18,417 nt of DNA from NCBI GenBank assembly GCA_014523665.1, contig JAATVR010000144.1, positions 1 through 18,417 on the forward strand, in the 5' to 3' direction. The notes beneath the pieces were generated by a model. The model did not search any database. It was not told the origin of the DNA and saw only the letters and a program-made list of their open reading frames with translations. Positions 13,811 to 18,417 of the stretch are shown here, one piece after another. Origin of the DNA: Nitrososphaerales archaeon TH526 (GTDB taxonomy: Archaea > Thermoproteota > Nitrososphaeria > Nitrososphaerales > Nitrososphaeraceae). A program made the position numbers and the translations under genes. The first letter of the stretch is position 1. The number at the start of each line of letters is the position of its first letter.

Positions 13811-15118
13811 ATGGTCACGAAGGTTGGTGTGGTTGTGAAATTGAGCCTTCCGCGTGGGATGAGAGATGTGGACGCTGACGAATTATCTAATATCAACTAT
13901 GTGAGAAATCGATTTATGCGAACTGTTGGTCTGTTTAATTTTAAGATCTTTCAGCCTTCTCCATTGGAGATGCTTTCTACCCTCGAGGCAAAAGGAGGTC
14001 CTACAATTTCAAAAGAAATCTATAATTTCAAAGACAAAGGTGATAGAGAGGTCGCGTTGAGGTTCGATCTCACTGTTGGCCTGACTCGTTATATCTCACA
14101 GAGAAGAGAAATGAAATTGCCTATCAAAGCAGCCGCTTTTGGAGGAGTGTGGAGGTATGATGAGCCTCAGGCAGGAAGATACAGATATTTTCATCAATGG
14201 GATGTAGAGATATATGACACCTACAATTTAGAGCATGAGGCTGAAATTATTCAGCTTGCGGCTTCCTTTTTTGAAGATCTGGGACTAAAGGTCACTATTG
14301 ATATTAGTGATAGAGAACTGCTGGAACAGTACATGAAATGGGAACTTGGGATGTCGGATCCCCAAATAGCCTTTGAGGTCTTCAGAGCAATGGATAAAGT
14401 TCAGAAAAAGGGAGTACAAGCCGTTTATTATGAATATGCACAAAGTATCAGCCCTACTTTACTCAAGCCGTTGTTAGAACTGTCCTCTCAGGTTGGGACA
14501 ATAAATGAAATTGAAGAACAAGCAAGGAAATTAAGTAAACTGCCCAGATGGCGATCTCTCCGTGAATTGGAAAGCTCACTGTCGGCGAGGGGAGTTACCA
14601 ACGTAAGAATTAACCTCGGAATAGTCAGAGGGCTTGACTATTATTCAGGAACTGTTTTTGAGATATTTGATCCCACTTCTACTGTAGGTGCATTAGCAGG
14701 TGGTGGTCGATATGATATATTGACATCTGCGTTTGATCGAAGGGATATAGGTGCTATTGGCGTTGCTGGGGGCGTCGAGCGTCTTCTGACTGCATTATGC
14801 CATCATGGATTGATGAGAGTCAAACCCAAGCCCTTGGTTTTTGTAGCCTCAGAGAATAGTAATAAAGAACTCGTGTTGAAATTGGTTTCAGAATTGCGAG
14901 GCGCAGGGATATCTGCAGATTACGACAGTAGAGCCCGATCCATCAGAAAGCAGATGGATTATGGATCCTCCATAGGGGCGACCGTTTTGGTGAGAGTAGA
15001 GCAGAAAGATAGTGAAAACAATATAACAGTAAAAAATCTAGTCAGCGGCCAAGAAATGAAAGGAAAAGTAATCCAAGTTCTGGATATTGTTTCGGAGATC
15101 CTTCGATCAAGCCACTGA
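13811..15118 (+). CDS. hisS: Histidyl-tRNA synthetase
   Basis: A class II synthetase that charges tRNA-His. The 435 residues show the N-terminal LPRGMRD, motif 1 region PLEMLSTLEAKGG, motif 2 ALRFDLTVGLTRYI and FGGVWRYDEPQAGRYRYFHQWDVEI, the histidine-specific LGIVRGLDYYSGTVFEI, GGGRYD, and motif 3 GVAGGVERL. A C-terminal anticodon-binding domain (KPLVFVASENSNKELVLKLVSELR) follows. The ATG at 13811 is used. Internal GTG/TTG codons before LSLPRGMRD (a TTG at 13841) are alternatives, since the conserved part begins there. A minicistron with strong SD precedes it. Confidence 0.96.
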   Translation: MVTKVGVVVKLSLPRGMRDVDADELSNINYVRNRFMRTVGLFNFKIFQPSPLEMLSTLEAKGGPTISKEIYNFKDKGDREVALRFDLTVGLTRYISQRREMKLPIKAAAFGGVWRYDEPQAGRYRYFHQWDVEIYDTYNLEHEAEIIQLAASFFEDLGLKVTIDISDRELLEQYMKWELGMSDPQIAFEVFRAMDKVQKKGVQAVYYEYAQSISPTLLKPLLELSSQVGTINEIEEQARKLSKLPRWRSLRELESSLSARGVTNVRINLGIVRGLDYYSGTVFEIFDPTSTVGALAGGGRYDILTSAFDRRDIGAIGVAGGVERLLTALCHHGLMRVKPKPLVFVASENSNKELVLKLVSELRGAGISADYDSRARSIRKQMDYGSSIGATVLVRVEQKDSENNITVKNLVSGQEMKGKVIQVLDIVSEILRSSH

Positions 15119-15125
15119 ATTGATA

Positions 15126-15383
15126 CTATATCTCTATCATGCCTGTATTTCTCATTTTTATCATTCCTGAACTTTTCTTTTCATAGACATTTCGTATAAC
15201 TAAATGGGGAGGCTCGTAACTGATGTACAAATCATTGACTTCCAGCTCTTGGACATTATAGTTGACCTCTATGTGTTCTTCCCTGATCCCACTTTCCTTC
15301 AATCGCTTCTTAGCACGATCAATGACTTGTTCATCTGAAGTGTTTGGTGCGAAGAAGACCTTCCCTGAATAGGAAATATGCAT
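15126..15383 (-). CDS. Unknown 85-residue protein
   Basis: An ATG-started minus-strand ORF, tail to tail with hisS (7 bp between stops). The composition is protein-like: an alternating beta-strand-rich sequence with a charged helix at about 18-40 (DEQVIDRAKKRLKESGIREEH), then strands EVNYNVQELEVNDLYISYEPPHLVIRNVY. There is no transmembrane segment and no Cys. The family was not recognised. It may be a small alpha/beta protein; function unknown. It is divergent from sdhA, with promoter elements in the gap between. Confidence 0.6.
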   Translation of the reverse strand: MHISYSGKVFFAPNTSDEQVIDRAKKRLKESGIREEHIEVNYNVQELEVNDLYISYEPPHLVIRNVYEKKSSGMIKMRNTGMIEI

Positions 15384-15467
15384 CAGGATAATCTAAAAAT
15401 TCACCAAGTAAATAAACTTCTGCTCTAGCATGGGAATTAGTGATCTCAATCGCAAATTAATACCGCG

Positions 15468-15475
15468 TTTTTATA
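15468..15475 (+). promoter_or_regulatory. TATA-like box of the sdh operon
   Basis: TTTTTATA about 70 bases upstream of the sdhA start leaves a leader of about 40 nt that carries the SD. A second T/A element, GTATTTATG (about 15488-15496), is an alternative. Confidence 0.4.
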
Positions 15476-15524
15476 GTATTGACAAAGGTATTTATGAGAA
15501 TTGCAATTCAGGATATCATCACTA

Positions 15525-15531
15525 GAGGGTG
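15525..15531 (+). promoter_or_regulatory. Ribosome binding site of sdhA
   Basis: GAGGGTG, 9 bases before the TTG at 15541. An in-frame TGA directly precedes that TTG, so this SD fixes the TTG as the start. Confidence 0.6.
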
Positions 15532-15540
15532 TTTTCGTGA

Positions 15541-17256
15541 TTGACTGAGGTTCTCTCCTATGATGTTTTGATAATGGGATCTGGCCTAGCAGGGCTTCGA
15601 TCTGCTATCTCTGCTGCGTCAGTTGACAGGAATCTGAGAGTCGCTGTCATTTCCAAGGTCCAGGTAATGCGCTCTCATTCCGTTTCTGCAGAGGGGGGAA
15701 CTGCTGCAGTGCTATTTGAAGAAGAAGGAGACAATAGAGAATCTCATATTTATGATACAATTCGAGGGAGTGATTTTCTCGCTGACCAAGATGTTGCGGA
15801 ACGGCTGGTCTCCGAAGTACCTTACGAAATATATCAGCTAGATCACTGGGGAATGCCTTGGTCGAGAAGAGCAGATGGACGGATCGATCAGAGGAAATTC
15901 GGTGGATACTCGTTCCCTCGTGCGACGTACGCCCAAGATAAGGTAGGATTTTACGAGATGCAGACTCTGTATGATACATGCCTGAAACATGAGAACATCC
16001 ATTTTCTAAACGAATGGTTCTGCACATCGATTTTATCAGATGGATCCAGCTTTCGAGGATTCACAGCTATTGAGATGAAGACTGGTCAATTCGTAATATT
16101 CAAGTCTTTGGCTGGAATCATTTGTACTGGTGGTGCGGGTAGAATCTATGGCTTCTCTACCTATGCTCATTCTTCAACACCAGATGGCTTGGATATGGCA
16201 TATAGAAAAGGATTAGCACTAAAGGATATGGAATTTGTGCAATTTCATCCAAGTGGGATTTTACCATCTGGAATTTTGATTACTGAGGGTGCTAGGGGAG
16301 AAGGTGGGTACCTTGTAAATAACCAAGGTGAGCGATTTATGAAGCGATATGCCCCAGAGAAACTTGAACTCGCTCCTCGCGACGTCGTATCTAGGGCTAT
16401 GATTCGTGAGATACAAGAAGGAAGGGGCTTCACTCACGAGACTGGTATAGATTGTCTTAAGCTCGATCTTTCTCATTTAGGGGCTGAACGCGTTAAGGAA
16501 AAGTTAGCCGGAATTAGGGAGATAGGGATCAAGTTCTCAGGGATAGATGTTATTGATGAACCTATCGAAGTCAGACCTGTTTGCCATTATATGATGGGAG
16601 GAATACACACAAATATTGAAGGTGAGACAGAAATGAGTGGCCTTTGGTGTGCTGGGGAAGCAGCTTGCAACAGTACGCATGGTGCGAATAGGCTGGGCGC
16701 AAACTCTACATCCGAATGTCTAGTATGGGGAAACATTACGGGAAAATATGCTGCTCAATATGCTCAAAGGACCAGGGATCGAAACATGATAGTGCCTGAA
16801 CAACAAGTAATAGAAGAGGAGAAGAGGATCTATGATGGGATATTTCACGGAAGAGGTGATCTGAATCCTTACGAAATTAAGAAACGACTTGCTGATTTAA
16901 TGGATTCTAAGGCATATGTATTCCGGGATGGAAATACGTTAGCGGAAGCATTAAGAGAAGTAAAGGAATTGAAGCGGGCATCTTGGAGGCATGTAGACGA
17001 CAAAGCCAACGAATATAACACTAACTACGTTAATGTAATGGAAATCGATTCAATAGCACGAATCTCTGAAATTGTCTTGGCAGGAGCCCTAAATCGGCAG
17101 GAATCAAGAGGAGCTCACGCAAGAGTTGATTATCCAAGTCGAGACGACGTAAATTATCTAAAACATACACTTGCATACTACACTCATGAAGGACCAGAGC
17201 TACGTTGGCATCCGGTTAACATTACTAGGTACGCACCAGTTGAGAGGAAGTATTAA
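15541..17256 (+). CDS. sdhA: Succinate dehydrogenase flavoprotein subunit
   Basis: Oxidises succinate to fumarate and passes electrons through covalently bound FAD (complex II, inner face of the membrane). The 571 residues show the dinucleotide-binding GSGLAG (13-18), SHSVSAEGG with His46 as the FAD-attachment residue, FVQFHPSG, the substrate-binding TEGARGEGG, RPVCHYMMGGI, and LWCAGEAA...HGANRLGANS. All key residues of a true SdhA/FrdA are present, unlike L-aspartate oxidase, which lacks the flavin-linking His. TTG start with a good SD. The stop overlaps the sdhC ATG by one base. Operon order here is A-C-D-B. Fumarate reductase activity cannot be excluded, but succinate oxidation is likely in an aerobic organism. 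Confidence 0.96.
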   Translation: MTEVLSYDVLIMGSGLAGLRSAISAASVDRNLRVAVISKVQVMRSHSVSAEGGTAAVLFEEEGDNRESHIYDTIRGSDFLADQDVAERLVSEVPYEIYQLDHWGMPWSRRADGRIDQRKFGGYSFPRATYAQDKVGFYEMQTLYDTCLKHENIHFLNEWFCTSILSDGSSFRGFTAIEMKTGQFVIFKSLAGIICTGGAGRIYGFSTYAHSSTPDGLDMAYRKGLALKDMEFVQFHPSGILPSGILITEGARGEGGYLVNNQGERFMKRYAPEKLELAPRDVVSRAMIREIQEGRGFTHETGIDCLKLDLSHLGAERVKEKLAGIREIGIKFSGIDVIDEPIEVRPVCHYMMGGIHTNIEGETEMSGLWCAGEAACNSTHGANRLGANSTSECLVWGNITGKYAAQYAQRTRDRNMIVPEQQVIEEEKRIYDGIFHGRGDLNPYEIKKRLADLMDSKAYVFRDGNTLAEALREVKELKRASWRHVDDKANEYNTNYVNVMEIDSIARISEIVLAGALNRQESRGAHARVDYPSRDDVNYLKHTLAYYTHEGPELRWHPVNITRYAPVERKY

Positions 17257-17726
17257 TGAAACCATCTAATGAAGATAGAATTTACTCGGACAGCAATAGA
17301 CGTGAAAACCATGAAGGTCTCAAAGCGTGGCTCAATCCTACAAGGTACGGTTGGGAGAGAATTTCCTATTGGCTCCAGCGTCTAACAGGAGTATTCCTGC
17401 TGATATATTTTGTTGGACATGTAGTTGAAACCAGCTCCCTAGTTGATGGCGAAGATGCCTGGAACGCTATGCTGGAACTTACCCAGACTACATGGGGGCA
17501 CCTATTCCTGATTTTGGTAATTGGAACGAGTACTTTCCACTCTGCCAACGGGATCCGATTGTTGTTTACCGAGACAGGCAGAGGGCTTGGTAAACCGGGC
17601 AGGCCAGACTATCCTTACTCTCCAGTATCGCTGAATTATCGACAGAAATCAGGAATTTGGATAGCTTTGATTCTGGCAGCGACTGCGATGTTATATGGAG
17701 CGAGTATTTTGTTTGCAGGAGAATAG
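17256..17726 (+). CDS. sdhC: Succinate dehydrogenase cytochrome b / membrane anchor subunit
   Basis: A 156-residue membrane anchor. After a polar N-terminus come three predicted helices, about 37-58 (ISYWLQRLTGVFLLIYFVGHVV), 80-103 (WGHLFLILVIGTSTFHSANG) and 131-153. SYWLQRLTG matches the quinone-site Ser/Arg pattern of SdhC. H55 and H95 are the candidate heme b ligands. The ATG overlaps the sdhA stop (TAATG), giving coupled translation. It is followed by the second anchor gene after 46 bp. SdhC assignment is by motif and position. Confidence 0.88.
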   Translation: MKPSNEDRIYSDSNRRENHEGLKAWLNPTRYGWERISYWLQRLTGVFLLIYFVGHVVETSSLVDGEDAWNAMLELTQTTWGHLFLILVIGTSTFHSANGIRLLFTETGRGLGKPGRPDYPYSPVSLNYRQKSGIWIALILAATAMLYGASILFAGE

Positions 17727-17748
17727 GCTAGTTCATATAATGGAGATT

Positions 17749-17755
17749 AGGAGGT
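17749..17755 (+). promoter_or_regulatory. SD-like AGGAGGT before sdhD
   Basis: A perfect AGGAGGT lies 14 bases before a TTG (17770) and 17 before the ATG at 17773. This is longer than usual, so the sdhD start is not settled by it. Confidence 0.4.
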
Positions 17756-17772
17756 TATTGTAAAACACGTTG

Positions 17773-18117
17773 ATGTTGAAAGAAAGTCAGATAATGAAAA
17801 TACATTACATTACAGGTATTGGTGCACTTTTTGTTGTAGCGGTGCATATCATTATGAGACTCATTATGCCTTTTTCTATGAGTTTAGAATACGAGAATGT
17901 CATTGCAAATTATCAGAATATTGCATACGCAGTGCTCTTGGAATCCATTCTCGTTCTGATTGCCATCCACGGCTTCAACGGGCTAAGAATTATTTTGCTG
18001 GAACTTAGACAGAATATAGCCTGGGAAAACGGAGTGACTATCTTTACACTAGTTGCAATGATTGCAATTGTAGCATACGGCACAAGAACAATAATAACCG
18101 CTAACGGCTTGGGTTAG
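17773..18117 (+). CDS. sdhD: Succinate dehydrogenase second membrane anchor subunit
   Basis: A 114-residue hydrophobic protein with three predicted helices: about 12-33 (YITGIGALFVVAVHIIMRLIM), 49-66 (AYAVLLESILVLIAIHG) and 88-107. H25 and H66 in HGFNGLR are candidate heme or quinone ligands; the H-G-x-N-G-x-R pattern recurs in small SdhC/SdhD anchors. The start may be the TTG at 17770, the ATG at 17773 or the ATG at 17794 (MKIHYITG); the first helix is intact in all. It lies between sdhC and sdhB in the operon. The SdhD name rests on position and topology. Confidence 0.82.
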   Translation: MLKESQIMKIHYITGIGALFVVAVHIIMRLIMPFSMSLEYENVIANYQNIAYAVLLESILVLIAIHGFNGLRIILLELRQNIAWENGVTIFTLVAMIAIVAYGTRTIITANGLG

Positions 18118-18125
18118 TTGATATC

Positions 18126-18417
18126 ATGACAGCCCTTGTTAATATTAAAAATAACCAAACGAAGCTAGAAGGTGATAAGAAAAAGGATAGTAGAATAAAG
18201 AGCAATCGGGAAGTGATCCAGTTAAGAGTTTATAGGAAGAACTCCAAGCAGTCTAAATCCTCACATTTTGACGAGTTTACAGTACCTGTTCAGCGTTGGA
18301 CAACTGTGTTGGATGCTTTGTTGCATGCTAAAGCCTATTTGGATAATAGCATAGCGATAAGGTATTCTTGTAGGATGGCATCTTGCGGATCCTGTGGCAT
18401 GAAGATAAATGGAATTC
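18126..18417 (+). CDS. sdhB: Succinate dehydrogenase iron-sulfur subunit, N-terminal part (cut by right edge)
   Basis: The first 97 residues of SdhB are present; the frame runs off the window. About 27 basic and polar residues precede the ferredoxin-like domain, which begins VIQLRVYRK, followed by FTVPVQRWTTVLDALLHAK. The 2Fe-2S motif is visible as YSCRMASCGSCG (C82, C87, C90). The remaining ligands, including those of the 4Fe-4S and 3Fe-4S clusters, would lie beyond the window. Start ATG at 18126 is 8 bases after the sdhD stop. No strong SD is seen. Confidence 0.93.
   Translation, partial: MTALVNIKNNQTKLEGDKKKDSRIKSNREVIQLRVYRKNSKQSKSSHFDEFTVPVQRWTTVLDALLHAKAYLDNSIAIRYSCRMASCGSCGMKINGI

Noticed and set aside
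18412..18417. GAATTC (EcoRI site) exactly at the right edge
   Set aside because: Could be a clone end, but a 6-base site is common; it cannot be told from chance with this window alone.
1..18417. CRISPR arrays, insertion sequences, integrases, defence genes
   Set aside because: No repeat array, transposase or defence-type protein was seen; the window is mostly core metabolism and translation.

Overview
The window is archaeal and most likely comes from a Thaumarchaeota (Nitrososphaerota) member, perhaps a soil-type lineage. The sequence shows archaeal/eukaryotic-type ribosomal proteins (L7Ae, S28e, L24e, L37e), an aIF5B-type IF-2, an LSm protein, archease, TATA-like boxes upstream of genes, frequent TTG/GTG starts, and a tRNA gene whose introns sit in bulge-helix-bulge (BHB) motifs. 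The base composition is AT-leaning and the intergenic gaps are long. The lineage is inferred from gene content; no marker gene in the window settles it.

Layout. 1-1217: the N-terminal end of a membrane-anchored protein running off the left edge, a small Cys/His metal-binding protein, and a long non-coding stretch. 1218-2690: a cyclic amidohydrolase of the hydantoinase/dihydropyrimidinase family. 3091-5188, all minus: LSm and L37e, then a coiled-coil membrane protein and ribose-5-phosphate isomerase A. 5342-7007, minus: PurU followed by a creatininase-fold protein, plausibly a formate-releasing pair. 7182-7397: a second small zinc protein. 7410-7553, minus: tRNA-Leu, best read as anticodon UAG with two introns and an 8-nt middle exon. 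After a gap of about 690 bp comes phosphoglucosamine mutase (8241-9632). 9714-12771 is a compact translation operon: L7Ae, S28e, L24e, nucleoside diphosphate kinase, aIF5B. 12848-13748, minus: thioredoxin and archease. 13811-15118: histidyl-tRNA synthetase, with an unknown 85-residue protein tail to tail. 15541-18417: succinate dehydrogenase sdhA-C-D-B, with sdhB cut by the right edge.

How the parts fit. Most genes are core information processing (ribosome, initiation, aminoacylation, RNA binding) and central metabolism (TCA cycle and respiratory complex II, pentose phosphates, one-carbon and amino-sugar metabolism). The most notable item is the twice-interrupted tRNA-Leu. Its splicing needs the tRNA endonuclease and RtcB ligase, and archease, the RtcB activator, is encoded about 6 kb away. 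No mobile element, CRISPR array or rRNA gene was seen.
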